DNA from: a virus
DNA length: 26,334 bases
Direction: 5' to 3' (one strand)
IMG/VR virus record: IMGVR_UViG_3300022074_000322
Location: 1 to 26,334 of that record
The translations under genes were made by a program, and so were the position numbers. Positions 18,665 through 26,314 of this stretch are shown in pieces. Every line of letters begins with the position of its first letter. Within the stretch, counting starts at the first letter, position 1. The notes below the pieces were generated by a model. It made no database searches and was not told the origin of the DNA. It worked only from the letters and a program-made list of their open reading frames with translations.

Positions 18665-19117
18665 TTATGTCATCAATTCAAAATGTGGAGCATCGATGAA
18701 AGGTCTCCGTCCCTCACTGCGTCTGGTGTCGATGTAATCGTTCATGGCGGCTTCCATTGTCCCCGTCCAACCCCGTAAATCAGGAATATGCCATGCGGCT
18801 CCCCATCGGATGTCTACGCCTTCCTCAGTGGCGGCTTGTTGCATCGCTTCTGCAATGTTGTCATACACATTGAGTTCCCATGATCCTCGACCGTCAATGT
18901 AGGCCATCAGATCGACTGCACGACCCTCAAGATGTTTAGATTTCATGGTCTTACTCGCGCCTTTTTCCACTAAGGCTTTTTGTTCTTCTTCTGTGCGTAG
19001 ACCTTGAATCACACCGAAATCTGTATCAGTAATCTGAATCGCCCTTGAGACGATCTTAACTAGGCGTTCATCCACACCCTCTAATCGGTCTAACGACCGT
19101 TGGCTAAGTTCAAACAT
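18665..19117 (-). CDS. Endolysin, M15 (L-Ala-D-Glu / VanY-like) peptidase
   Basis: The 150-aa protein contains the M15 zinc motif SKHLEGRAVDL (Ser60, His62, Asp69) and the closing PHFEL (His145) preceded by Asp142, with 'DFGVIQGLRTEEEQKALVEKG' as the usual N-terminal segment. A 'WGAAWH' region replaces the WGG.W of related enzymes. Such endolysins cut peptide bonds in murein stem peptides (T5 Lys/L-alanyl-D-glutamate peptidase group). There is no signal peptide, so release by the holin encoded immediately upstream is required. The TAATG junction with the holin gene at 19117 confirms the lysis cassette. Confidence 0.92.
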   Translation of the reverse strand: MFELSQRSLDRLEGVDERLVKIVSRAIQITDTDFGVIQGLRTEEEQKALVEKGASKTMKSKHLEGRAVDLMAYIDGRGSWELNVYDNIAEAMQQAATEEGVDIRWGAAWHIPDLRGWTGTMEAAMNDYIDTRRSEGRRPFIDAPHFELMT

Positions 19118-19497
19118 TATTTTGTGTCCGTCTTTTGTTTTTTGTCATACGACCGCATAGTCCCAATACCTAACATACCGAACATTAACGGCATCATGAC
19201 ACTCATGTCAGCCATCGGAATCATTATTCCAAATCCAGCGCATATTGGGGCGACCATGTAGTTGATTGCTAGGCTTAGACCACATATCCATCCGATTAAA
19301 GGTCTCCAAGACGCTTGAAACCAGTTCCCTTTTGCATCTGCCTTCAATACCTCAATTTGAGCTAATGCAAGCTCCTGGGCGTGCTTGTCAGCCATCACGC
19401 TGATCTCGTGAGCTAGCACGTTTTTTTGATCTTTGTCCTCGATGAATTTATCGAGTAATCCTGTCACTGGTGCAATCAGTGCCTGTATCATAATCAC
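19117..19497 (-). CDS. Holin, 3-TM holin-like family
   Basis: The 126-aa protein has an amphipathic helical N-terminus with 'HAQELALAQIEVLKADAKGN' (40-58), then the signature 'NWFQASWRPLIGWICGLSLA' at about 58-77. Two or more hydrophobic segments follow (about 64-93 and 97-113). The 'W..SWRP.IG' pattern is characteristic of the 3TM holin family. The C-terminus is charged. It would form membrane lesions to release the endolysin. Location directly before the endolysin gene supports this. An in-frame ATG two codons on is an alternative start. Confidence 0.82.
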   Translation of the reverse strand: MIMIQALIAPVTGLLDKFIEDKDQKNVLAHEISVMADKHAQELALAQIEVLKADAKGNWFQASWRPLIGWICGLSLAINYMVAPICAGFGIMIPMADMSVMMPLMFGMLGIGTMRSYDKKQKTDTK

Positions 19498-19700
19498 CTC
19501 AGTATCTTAGTGTTTCTAGGATTGACCCACTCGGGGATGCAGTAAGCCTGTACTTTACGCTTAGTCCAATAGTTATATCGTGTGCGGCTCACTCGATCTG
19601 CAAAGTAATTGCACCTGTTAATTGAATAAAAATATGCCTTCTTGTCCGGTATGACCGTTCCGTCTGCTGTCATCACGATCAATGCAAACACATAAATCAT
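19494..19700 (-). CDS. Small protein of the lysis block with N-terminal hydrophobic segment, 68 aa
   Basis: The 68-aa product opens with MIYVFALIVMTADGTVIPDK; residues 1-11 are hydrophobic. It then has 'FYSINRCNYFADRVSRTRYN' and a second Cys in 'QAYCIPEWVNP'. Two cysteines and a short signal-like start hint at export, but the hydrophobic part is short. Small proteins like this lie next to holins in environmental phages; I know of no function. Four-base overlaps with the holin gene downstream and the EF-hand gene upstream (ATGA) imply co-translation. A spanin-like role would be a guess. Confidence 0.62.
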   Translation of the reverse strand: MIYVFALIVMTADGTVIPDKKAYFYSINRCNYFADRVSRTRYNYWTKRKVQAYCIPEWVNPRNTKILR

Positions 19701-20026
19701 TTGTCACTTTTGTCTTGCTTCTTTGCTTGATAGGCACTGGCTCCGAAAAATGAAGCGACAAGAGCCGATACAGCTATGAAGTACGTCCCCGCGATATCAG
19801 CAATGAGTTCAGCCGCTTTATCAAGTCCAAGAAGATCACATATAAAAATACCACTGGGATACATAAGTAAGCCAGCAAGCGCAAACCACGCCATCTTACG
19901 GATCGAATCGCGCTGTGCGTCTTCATCCTCCATCTTACGACGGCGATCCTCAAGTTCAATGACAGCAAGCTCATGCGGATCGAGAGTGCCGTTCTTGTTC
20001 GTGTCATATTTTTTCAAATCACTCAT
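19697..20026 (-). CDS. EF-hand plus two-TM membrane protein (holin-like)
   Basis: The 109-aa protein starts with one canonical EF-hand loop, residues 8-19: Asp8, Asn10, Asn12, Gly13, Asp16 and Glu19 (DTNKNGTLDPHE). A charged helix to about 43 follows, then two hydrophobic segments (45-68 and 73-98) and a Lys/Asp-rich tail. A calcium-binding loop joined to a two-helix membrane domain is seen in some phage holin-like or antiholin-like proteins. Location just before the lysis genes suits that reading. Junctions are ATGA on both sides. Calcium binding is predicted from the loop; the membrane function is inferred. Confidence 0.75.
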   Translation of the reverse strand: MSDLKKYDTNKNGTLDPHELAVIELEDRRRKMEDEDAQRDSIRKMAWFALAGLLMYPSGIFICDLLGLDKAAELIADIAGTYFIAVSALVASFFGASAYQAKKQDKSDK

Positions 20027-20487
20027 GCTGGTCTCATATTAGCGAGCCAATAAATAAAACCACCGACAGAAGCCAGTCCCAGCAGACATATAAATACAAT
20101 GACCAAAGACCGTAGCAAAGCCATGTTTCTTTTACGCTTCGCGATTTTGGCCTTTTTCTGTGCTTCCAAAGCCTCATCACGGTTGCGTTTCGCTTCTGCC
20201 GCATACCTCAAAAAATCTTGATAAAGGTTCGCTCTACCCTGATAGATGAGCATGGTTTTAAGCTCTTCCTCTCGTTGCCTTAATTTTTCGAGGTGAAGAA
20301 AGTTTTCTAAATCGGAACCACTTGACTGAGAACTGCCTGATTTTTTCTGTATCTCTGCCTTTGCATCAAAATACTTGCCAAGCTGCTCAGCACAATCGGT
20401 TATGTCTTTGCCATTCTTGAGTAGCTCTTTCACCGCGCCTATGGCGGTGTTTGCTGTGGAAATTACGCTTATCGCTTCAAAGATCAC
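20023..20487 (-). CDS. Coiled-coil, C-terminally membrane-anchored protein, 154 aa
   Basis: The 154-aa product begins MIFEAISVISTANTAIGAVK and continues with a long helical, charged region (about 30-122, including 'RYAAEAKRNRDEALEAQKKA'). One transmembrane segment near 124-149 (SLVIVFICLLGLASVGGFIYW) follows, then a short tail. This layout, an amphipathic N-terminus, coiled coil and C-terminal anchor, recurs in phage proteins beside fibre and lysis genes; no precise function is known to me. It could be an i-spanin-like or membrane-organising protein, but the position of the anchor at the C-terminus is opposite to most spanins. ATGA overlaps tie it to both neighbours. Confidence 0.7.
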   Translation of the reverse strand: MIFEAISVISTANTAIGAVKELLKNGKDITDCAEQLGKYFDAKAEIQKKSGSSQSSGSDLENFLHLEKLRQREEELKTMLIYQGRANLYQDFLRYAAEAKRNRDEALEAQKKAKIAKRKRNMALLRSLVIVFICLLGLASVGGFIYWLANMRPA

Positions 20488-20675
20488 GATCTAAGTACAA
20501 GGGATATCAGCAGGAGCAGAGACGCCCCAGCAGTGGAGATCATGATCATTTCGATACGCTTGACACGATGAAGCATCTCTGCCCATCGCTCTGCACAGAC
20601 CGCTTCATGCGTAGTCAGGTTCGACTCAACTTTGTTGATTTGGGAATGTGCTGAAGCCACAGTACGATTGTCCAT
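20484..20675 (-). CDS. Small tail-anchored membrane protein, XhlA-like, 63 aa
   Basis: The 63-aa protein has a polar helical front (MDNRTVASAHSQINKVESNL then TTHEAVCAERWAEMLHRVKR) and one hydrophobic helix at about 42-61 (EMIMISTAGASLLLLISLV). This is the layout of haemolysin XhlA and related small phage membrane proteins that often assist holins. It begins at a good ribosome binding site (GGAGAGGAGAG) and overlaps the next gene as ATGA. Its first nine residues and the preceding DNA resemble those of the gene immediately upstream (20709-20993), suggesting an old duplication of the start region. Confidence 0.7.
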   Translation of the reverse strand: MDNRTVASAHSQINKVESNLTTHEAVCAERWAEMLHRVKRIEMIMISTAGASLLLLISLVLRS

Positions 20676-20686
20676 TTATCTCTCCT
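20647..20686. repeat. Direct repeat, copy 1, over ribosome binding site and gene start
   Basis: This 40-base stretch and that at 20965-21004 are identical at 34 positions by hand alignment. Each spans the Shine-Dalgarno region and the first codons (M-D/E-NRTVASA) of its gene. Beyond this window the two proteins diverge completely. Confidence 0.7.
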
Positions 20687-20708
20687 CTCCCAATTATTGA
20701 TAGGTGAA

Positions 20709-20993
20709 TTACCTGCCGGTTTGCGATCTTTTATTGGAACATCGTACAGATGCCATGAATTTTGCTAGCGTGTCGCAGGCATTTATTGCATCTTCGATAA
20801 TTTTTGACGCAGTGCGGACAGCCGCTCTGTAATTTCTAGCGGTACTTGATATCGCCGTTCCCTCGCCTGTCTTGCGCGTAGCGTAGCAATAAGTTTCGCG
20901 TAATCGATCTCGCGCTTCTTTTTGTGTTCCAATAGCGACTGACTTTAGTCCGAGTGTGACGATCTGTGCTGACGCGACAGTTCGATTTTCCAT
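20709..20993 (-). CDS. Hypothetical protein, 94 aa, sharing its start with the next gene
   Basis: The 94-aa product begins MENRTVASAQIVTLGLKSVA and proceeds with basic, helical sequence ('RDRLRETYCYATRKTGEGTA', 'AVRTASKIIEDAINACDTLA'). No family is recognised and there is no membrane segment, unlike the following gene, which shares the MxNRTVASA opening. AGGAAAGAG precedes the ATG. It lies between the fibre chaperone and the lysis block; a tail or lysis accessory role is open. Confidence 0.62.
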   Translation of the reverse strand: MENRTVASAQIVTLGLKSVAIGTQKEARDRLRETYCYATRKTGEGTAISSTARNYRAAVRTASKIIEDAINACDTLAKFMASVRCSNKRSQTGR

Positions 20994-21004
20994 TTCTCTT
21001 TCCT
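20965..21004. repeat. Direct repeat, copy 2, over ribosome binding site and gene start
   Basis: Partner of 20647-20686, in the same orientation and 318 bases away, again covering the ribosome binding site and the MENRTVASA codons of the gene 20709-20993. Differences are six scattered substitutions, mostly silent or conservative in the coding part. Confidence 0.7.
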
Positions 21005-21407
21005 ATGGCTTTGCAGGCCAGTTTATTCCGGTAAGGTTTCCATCTGCATCGAGGCTCGGACTTTGTGTCGTGATATCTCTCAATGCTTGACGATAGGCTT
21101 TCATTTCATCGCTCATCGTGACATCCGCTAACGCATAAAAATCAGTTTCGATAATCCTCAAATTTCTTTCTGTGCGTAATTTTTTCATCGGCTCGGCATT
21201 ATCTAAAGCAGTTTTTTTTGCCGTGACTTGCGACCAAGTAACACCCCATGTTGATACATCATCCGATTCGACGGCGATTCCATTTGAATCTTCGCCCGTG
21301 ATTTTACGAAACATCGATTTAAACTCAGCCTCTGATGAAGGTTCGCCCCGTAAAACCCATTGAGCAGTTCCGAGTAATTCGCTGAGAGCTTCTCCTGCTG
21401 TCGCCAT
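21003..21407 (-). CDS. Tail fibre assembly chaperone-like protein (TAC / gp38-like)
   Basis: The 134-aa protein ends with the phage tail-assembly chaperone signature at about residues 72-115: 'LRTERNLRIIETDFYALADV' followed by 'TMSDEMKAYRQALRDITTQ'. It closes with a short 'DG..TGINWPAKP' segment typical of proteins that sit next to tail fibres. The N-terminal half ('GTAQWVLRGEPSSEAEFKSM') is less conserved. It follows the fibre gene by 11 bases, as expected of a chaperone or fibre-tip accessory. A stoichiometric tip component rather than a dedicated chaperone is an alternative. Confidence 0.78.
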   Translation of the reverse strand: MATAGEALSELLGTAQWVLRGEPSSEAEFKSMFRKITGEDSNGIAVESDDVSTWGVTWSQVTAKKTALDNAEPMKKLRTERNLRIIETDFYALADVTMSDEMKAYRQALRDITTQSPSLDADGNLTGINWPAKP

Positions 21408-21418
21408 AATTGTCTCCG

Positions 21419-22372
21419 TTATCCAGCAATTTCTAATAGACTGATTGTATCCGTTCCGGCAATTGCGCGGAAAGATGAACTGGCATCAGCGACCTTAAAG
21501 TGAACGGTATATGTGGTTGCCCCCGTTGTATTCGGAGTATCAAAAAACATAAACGTGCCGGAAAAACCAACATTTCCACCAGCATGATCGTACATGAACA
21601 GTGGTGTGCCGCTTGAGCGCAGATTGCTTGAACCTCTGAATATTGTCACGCTTGACTGAACATTCGATCCGCCGTCTTGTGTCGCACTGAAAGTCGCTGT
21701 GACTAATATTTTACTTGAAGTCGCTGTCGGCGTGATACTTGCCGCCAGCGTCGTCGCTGTAAAACTCGTAGCATTGCTGTTTGTCGAAGTAAGCACATCG
21801 TTCAAAGCCACCACTTGAAGAACTTTTCCCGCACCACTCAGGGTTCCTCCAACCGTAAGATTTCCGACAATTTCAACATTCGTCGTACCAGTCGGAACCT
21901 TCAAAACATCTGCGTCGGCATCGTTTTTGATGGTCACATCGTTAGTCGAACCCTGACCTGTGAGGATCAAACCTTCTGCGGCTGTTTTGCCTATCGCCGC
22001 CGCATCACCCGCCGCAGTATCACCCGTCGGATTAAATGTTAATCCGGTCACATCTGCAGGGAATGTGCATAAGCCTCCATCCGCAATGGTCATCGCATCA
22101 TCGCCATCTGAGAATGCGATACCCCTGCATTGTATCTCAGTCACAACATCATTCGATTGATCTAACAACGCGATAGGGATAAACGCATCGTTGTCTTCAT
22201 TTCTGATAGATAAAATATTCGTAGAAGTATTGTAGAAAAACTGGTTCGCAAACGTAGTTGATGGTGCGCTCGTGCCAGAATTGTTCGACGCTAATGCCTG
22301 AAGTGAACTATTCAACTCCGTTCTGAATGACGGAAAACCTTGGTTTGCTATGGTGAAATCTGCTTGGCTCAT
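21419..22372 (-). CDS. Tail fibre protein
   Basis: The 317-aa protein opens MSQADFTIANQGFPSFRTEL and 'NSSLQALASNNSGTSAPSTT', then 'NQFFYNTSTNILSIRNEDNDAFIPI'. This is a recurrent N-terminal anchor of tail fibres in marine phages. The middle is Thr/Ala/Gly/Asp-rich repeat-like sequence including 'DADVLKVPTGTTNVEIVGNLTVGGTLSGAG', typical of fibre shafts. The last 130 residues form a beta-rich receptor-binding head candidate. It shares its start base region with the J-like gene stop and precedes the chaperone-like gene. It likely decides host range; the receptor is unknown. Confidence 0.83.
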   Translation of the reverse strand: MSQADFTIANQGFPSFRTELNSSLQALASNNSGTSAPSTTFANQFFYNTSTNILSIRNEDNDAFIPIALLDQSNDVVTEIQCRGIAFSDGDDAMTIADGGLCTFPADVTGLTFNPTGDTAAGDAAAIGKTAAEGLILTGQGSTNDVTIKNDADADVLKVPTGTTNVEIVGNLTVGGTLSGAGKVLQVVALNDVLTSTNSNATSFTATTLAASITPTATSSKILVTATFSATQDGGSNVQSSVTIFRGSSNLRSSGTPLFMYDHAGGNVGFSGTFMFFDTPNTTGATTYTVHFKVADASSSFRAIAGTDTISLLEIAG

Positions 22373-25182
22373 TATGCGACCTCTCGTCCGGCTCCTTTAG
22401 CAACGAAATCAAAAGTTCGATCAATGGCTGATCCGCTACTATTCTTAAACGTTATTGTAAACCCTGTGCGTGACTTTGACGATAGTTCATAAAAATCCCC
22501 CGTCTGAAGGTTTTGCGCTCCGATTCCTATCGCTGGCGTGGCTTGGAATGCCTTGGTAAACGTCACTGCTTTTGCTCCAGCCCCACTTGCGACATCTTCT
22601 CCCGATTCAACTCGCTCGCCCATATCTAGCTGAACTGACAGGAAGGTGACCGCTGGAGTCGCCTGATCGTCCGTTGTCGTCAGTCTAGCTCTGAACTGAA
22701 GACCTCTTGCCTTAAAATCACTGACGGTAAATGTTTTAAAATCTCCATAGGTTGGGCTTCCTGATGGATTATCGGTTGTGAAACGACATTGAACCTCTAC
22801 CCCAACATCGTCGAACGCATTGACATCGCCATCGAATAGACCTTGCCGTGAGTCGAAATTACCTTCAGCCTCATCAAATGTCGAAACATAATCGACCCGA
22901 ATCGACCGTACAATTGAAGTTGCTCGCACTAAAAAGATAGCCCCAAGATCAACTGTGTTCTGGAAGTTGTAGAATCCTTCTGCATCCACGTTTCCAGCAC
23001 CACCGTCGAACAATCCGAGGGCGTCATCAAAGTTTCCAGTAACCGAATCAAAATTGATGGAAGTGTCCAGAATGAGTCGATCTTGATCATCTATTTCGAC
23101 CGTATCATCAAATGTTCCATTGAAATCAGGGCTTTCCGTGATTGTCTGAATCGGTTTGAAATTGTCTAACTCGTCAATGTTTGAACTCAAAACAACAGTT
23201 GCAGGATTCAAACTCGCAAGTCCCAATTTATCCACAGACTTGACGAAATATGTGCCGTTTCTTGCTGGAACGAATACAGAGGTTGCAGGGCGGCTCACCT
23301 TATCCACCAATGGATTACTGTTCTGATATGTCATCGATGAATCAGTAGACGCAAATCTCAGCCTGTAGTGACTTAGATCAGCGTCAGCTACGGCGTTCCA
23401 ACTCAGCAAATATTGGTTGCCTATCAAATTTCCGCTCAGCCCTGTGACATCGGCTGGCGGTGCAGTTTTACCAACTACCTCATGCGTGATAGTAGTAAAT
23501 GGTGACTTGACCCCCAGCGTATTGATGACTCTTGCCTTGACCGTGTAGACCAAACCGTCCTCAATGTTGACTTGCTCAAATCGTCCTTCACTTGCTTGCC
23601 CCATCGTGACGAACTCTGTGGTTCCTGCTTTCTGACTCTGAACCTCAAATCGATCTGCAAACTGATCAGATGTGGATAAGTTTGCAATCAAGAAACTAAC
23701 AGCCTCTTCGTTCAAGGTTCTGACCTCATCCGATACTGTAAGAACCGGAGCCGCTACCGTCAAAGGGTCTGGCAGATTAGAACTTGCAGTCGCGGGCTGG
23801 GTCTTGTCATTGACCCAGGGATAAATAGTTGCGTCATGCTCGGCTAAGGAGACATTCACAGTCGCATCGAAATTGATCGACAAGCCTGTTACACGAAACT
23901 TTTTATCAGTAAACGCTGGGGTACTGTGGGTCACTGTCACAATGTCGCCCACAGCGCATTTGAGGGCGTCTGGCGTAGCTACAAATGACATTTGAAGACC
24001 AGCCAATCGGCTTTGCTTCAAAAGAGTCTTTGCTATATTCCGAGCCTGATAATAACTGGTAATCGTGTTTAGATTGATTTCTGTTTCTAGTGGCTTGTTA
24101 TTGTCTTCAGCAAGAAATGTGGTGTAGTCAGCAGAATCAGCGTCAGGAAAGATCACTGCATCAGCCTGATAATTAGTTTCTGGGTTTACAAACTTTGCAG
24201 TTACGCGATTGAATTTATTGCCTTTCTGCGATCCCTGAATCTTGAATCCTGAGATGATGTTGGACTCTGTGAACGCAAAAGTAGCCGTGTAGTCATCTTC
24301 GACAAACACTCTGTAGGTTCCGTTCTGAAATGGCATCATGCCTTGGAATCCAGCCAGTAGAATTTTTGTATTGCTGAACAGCGTCTGATTGGTATTAATT
24401 ACAGCGTTACACTGGAATCGCTTGATCTGTACTCCTGACCCACTAAATGTTTCGTTCGTAGTATCGCAAGCATTGGCCGCCGCACTGAATGTCGTATCGT
24501 CCAATAAACTAGAGTCCAGCCCTTTACCGTATCGACTGTTCGTCAAATAGTCCCTCAGACACAACACAGGATTATCTGAGAAGGCCGTCGATGAATCTCT
24601 TGGATCAAAGACTTTTCTACCCTGTACAATCGCGTTGATCGTAGGAATTGAGCTAAATACATCGCTGTTGAACTGAATCTTGATGCCAAGATATGCGATG
24701 CCAGATAGTTTATCGTTAGATGTCCAGCTAGGAGCCTCAAGCAAAGTCGTCGAGGCTGATTGACCATCTGTCCCAACTTTCTTATCAATCGTGATATATG
24801 GCTCATATTTTGAACCAGACAAGTTCTCATCATTGATGAAAATGTCGCCTATCTGATGAACTTCGCCTTCACATAAAACGAGACAGATGAACAGGCTTTC
24901 GTTTTCTGCACCAGATGTTTCGATGAATACTCGCGTCCCGCCAACTTTTCTTTCACCATAGATAACAGGTATCGGAGCGATGTTGCTGTTTTTATTGACT
25001 AAAACACTGGACGCATCCTGATCGATGTCAGGTAATTCGGGGATATCGACAAACCATGAGATAACATCGCCAACAAGGTCAACGGCTACATCGATGACAT
25101 CCTCGACCAAATCGACAGTATCATTGACAACATCTTTCGTCGTTCGTAATGGGTCATTGAAAAAGTCGGAAATGAACCCCAT
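22372..25182 (-). CDS. Tail tip attachment protein, lambda J-like, with FN3 domain
   Basis: The 936-aa protein is the largest here. The N-terminus is acidic and helical (VVNDTVDLVEDVIDVAVDLV), then 'IPVIYGERKVGGTRVFIETS' and 'SLFICLVLCEGEVHQIGDIF' at about 71-115, the signature of J-type central tip proteins. A central phage-tail domain is followed by a fibronectin type III domain at about 573-660 ('PPADVTGLSG', 'LLSWNAVADADLSHYRLRF'). A C-terminal region holds two copies of an Asp-rich motif (711-736, 769-794). It forms the tail tip and contacts the host receptor. TAATG or single-base junctions with its neighbours show tight coupling. Length is near lambda J (about 1130). Confidence 0.88.
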   Translation of the reverse strand: MGFISDFFNDPLRTTKDVVNDTVDLVEDVIDVAVDLVGDVISWFVDIPELPDIDQDASSVLVNKNSNIAPIPVIYGERKVGGTRVFIETSGAENESLFICLVLCEGEVHQIGDIFINDENLSGSKYEPYITIDKKVGTDGQSASTTLLEAPSWTSNDKLSGIAYLGIKIQFNSDVFSSIPTINAIVQGRKVFDPRDSSTAFSDNPVLCLRDYLTNSRYGKGLDSSLLDDTTFSAAANACDTTNETFSGSGVQIKRFQCNAVINTNQTLFSNTKILLAGFQGMMPFQNGTYRVFVEDDYTATFAFTESNIISGFKIQGSQKGNKFNRVTAKFVNPETNYQADAVIFPDADSADYTTFLAEDNNKPLETEINLNTITSYYQARNIAKTLLKQSRLAGLQMSFVATPDALKCAVGDIVTVTHSTPAFTDKKFRVTGLSINFDATVNVSLAEHDATIYPWVNDKTQPATASSNLPDPLTVAAPVLTVSDEVRTLNEEAVSFLIANLSTSDQFADRFEVQSQKAGTTEFVTMGQASEGRFEQVNIEDGLVYTVKARVINTLGVKSPFTTITHEVVGKTAPPADVTGLSGNLIGNQYLLSWNAVADADLSHYRLRFASTDSSMTYQNSNPLVDKVSRPATSVFVPARNGTYFVKSVDKLGLASLNPATVVLSSNIDELDNFKPIQTITESPDFNGTFDDTVEIDDQDRLILDTSINFDSVTGNFDDALGLFDGGAGNVDAEGFYNFQNTVDLGAIFLVRATSIVRSIRVDYVSTFDEAEGNFDSRQGLFDGDVNAFDDVGVEVQCRFTTDNPSGSPTYGDFKTFTVSDFKARGLQFRARLTTTDDQATPAVTFLSVQLDMGERVESGEDVASGAGAKAVTFTKAFQATPAIGIGAQNLQTGDFYELSSKSRTGFTITFKNSSGSAIDRTFDFVAKGAGREVA

Positions 25183-25736
25183 CAGGCTTTACCCCACTGA
25201 ATGTCTTTGACTGAGTTTGCCGCGAATCTCATACCTGTATCTGTGGGAAATAGATACTGCTGACTGTTATTGTTGGTAAATCGTCCCGCCTTACGTTCAA
25301 AGTCAGACCAGTGGCTTGCGAGTTTCATATTCACAACGGCTGAGTTCTTACTATTCTGCAAATCATAACCAACAATCTCCCCGTCGAATGTTTTGATCGG
25401 GTCACCGGATATCGCCCCTGCACTCGTCAGTATCGCAAGGAATATTTGAACTTGCCGATTTACATATGTTTGATTGAGGAAGATTGACACATACGCTTGA
25501 TCAACAGCGGATAAAGTTATATTGACTGTACCGACTCGTAGCTGATTCGTTTCTTGCGTCGAGGAAATAGAGAGAAGATGACCAGCCGCGATATATTCAT
25601 TGGACTCATAAGTGATCGGAAAAAAGTTGTCTGTAAGGAAAAGCTCTGTTGTGAAACCAATCCTGACCAAATGCGCTAGTCTCAGCTCATCTTGTTCTAG
25701 TGCAGTCTGAGTCGTCGAATTAATCGTGCGTGTCAC
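25182..25736 (-). CDS. Tail tip/hub assembly protein (DUF2163-like)
   Basis: The 184-aa protein has 'ELFLTDNFFPITYESNEYIAAGHLLSI' (about 31-57), 'VGTVNITLSAVDQAY' and 'IKTFDGEIVGYDLQNSK', then a terminal 'F...SW.DFER..GRFTN...Q..FP.DTG..FA' part. This layout is that of tail proteins between the distal tail protein and J in siphophages and gene transfer agents (DUF2163/hub or lambda L-K position). It probably forms part of the baseplate hub. ATGA overlap with the upstream tail gene sets the start. No catalytic cysteine of the peptidase K type is evident. Confidence 0.72.
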   Translation of the reverse strand: MTRTINSTTQTALEQDELRLAHLVRIGFTTELFLTDNFFPITYESNEYIAAGHLLSISSTQETNQLRVGTVNITLSAVDQAYVSIFLNQTYVNRQVQIFLAILTSAGAISGDPIKTFDGEIVGYDLQNSKNSAVVNMKLASHWSDFERKAGRFTNNNSQQYLFPTDTGMRFAANSVKDIQWGKA

Positions 25737-26314
25737 GGGATAACCTCGATCATATCTATTTCATATGAATATTGTTCATTTGCGTTGAGATCATACGTCT
25801 GAATATCGTTTCTCAAGCGCATGGTGAACGGCACACTGTCAAATGTGATCACCTCGTCGTTTGCTACGTTTGCGACGAGTGCTGGCTCAATCGATACGTT
25901 CCCAGCTCCTGCTCGATCTGCTGTTACCATGTAAACCTTAGAGTGATTGGCAAACTTGATGAAGTCCCCGGCTTTCAATGTCCCCGATATCCCATCAATC
26001 GGCACACTGACAGCACCAGCGTTTGTGGCTCCATTCACCAGAACTGTCCCCGAAACATCTCCATTTGCGTTTCCGATCACAGGTGGAACGATAGTAAAAC
26101 TTCCTAGCCGACCTTGCTGACTCGCAACAAATGCAAAGACAGGCATAAATTCTGCTCTCGTCATTACATTGTATCGCGCAGTAAAACAGAACTGCTGACC
26201 ACCTAGTGTCCTTACTTGCTGACGACCTGAGACTGTTTCTGATAACAAATTGCTATGCTTTGACTCAACATTGATCGCTTGAAACTCTGGTGTCGTGGGG
26301 TAAGTTCCTGCCAT
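25733..26314 (-). CDS. Distal tail-type structural protein
   Basis: The 193-aa protein begins MAGTYPTTPEFQAINVESKH and has 'SGRQQVRTLGGQQFCFTARY' then 'MTRAEFMPVFAFVASQQGRL', followed by a beta-rich insertion (about 85-158) and a last strand set ending 'SYEIDMIEVIP'. Proteins of this pattern occupy the position between tape measure and hub in marine siphophages, equivalent to a distal tail (Dit) or lambda M slot. The start has GAGAGG nine bases upstream and is the first gene inside the right edge. The insertion resembles the coat protein's insertion domain. Assignment rests mainly on order. Confidence 0.65.
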   Translation of the reverse strand: MAGTYPTTPEFQAINVESKHSNLLSETVSGRQQVRTLGGQQFCFTARYNVMTRAEFMPVFAFVASQQGRLGSFTIVPPVIGNANGDVSGTVLVNGATNAGAVSVPIDGISGTLKAGDFIKFANHSKVYMVTADRAGAGNVSIEPALVANVANDEVITFDSVPFTMRLRNDIQTYDLNANEQYSYEIDMIEVIP

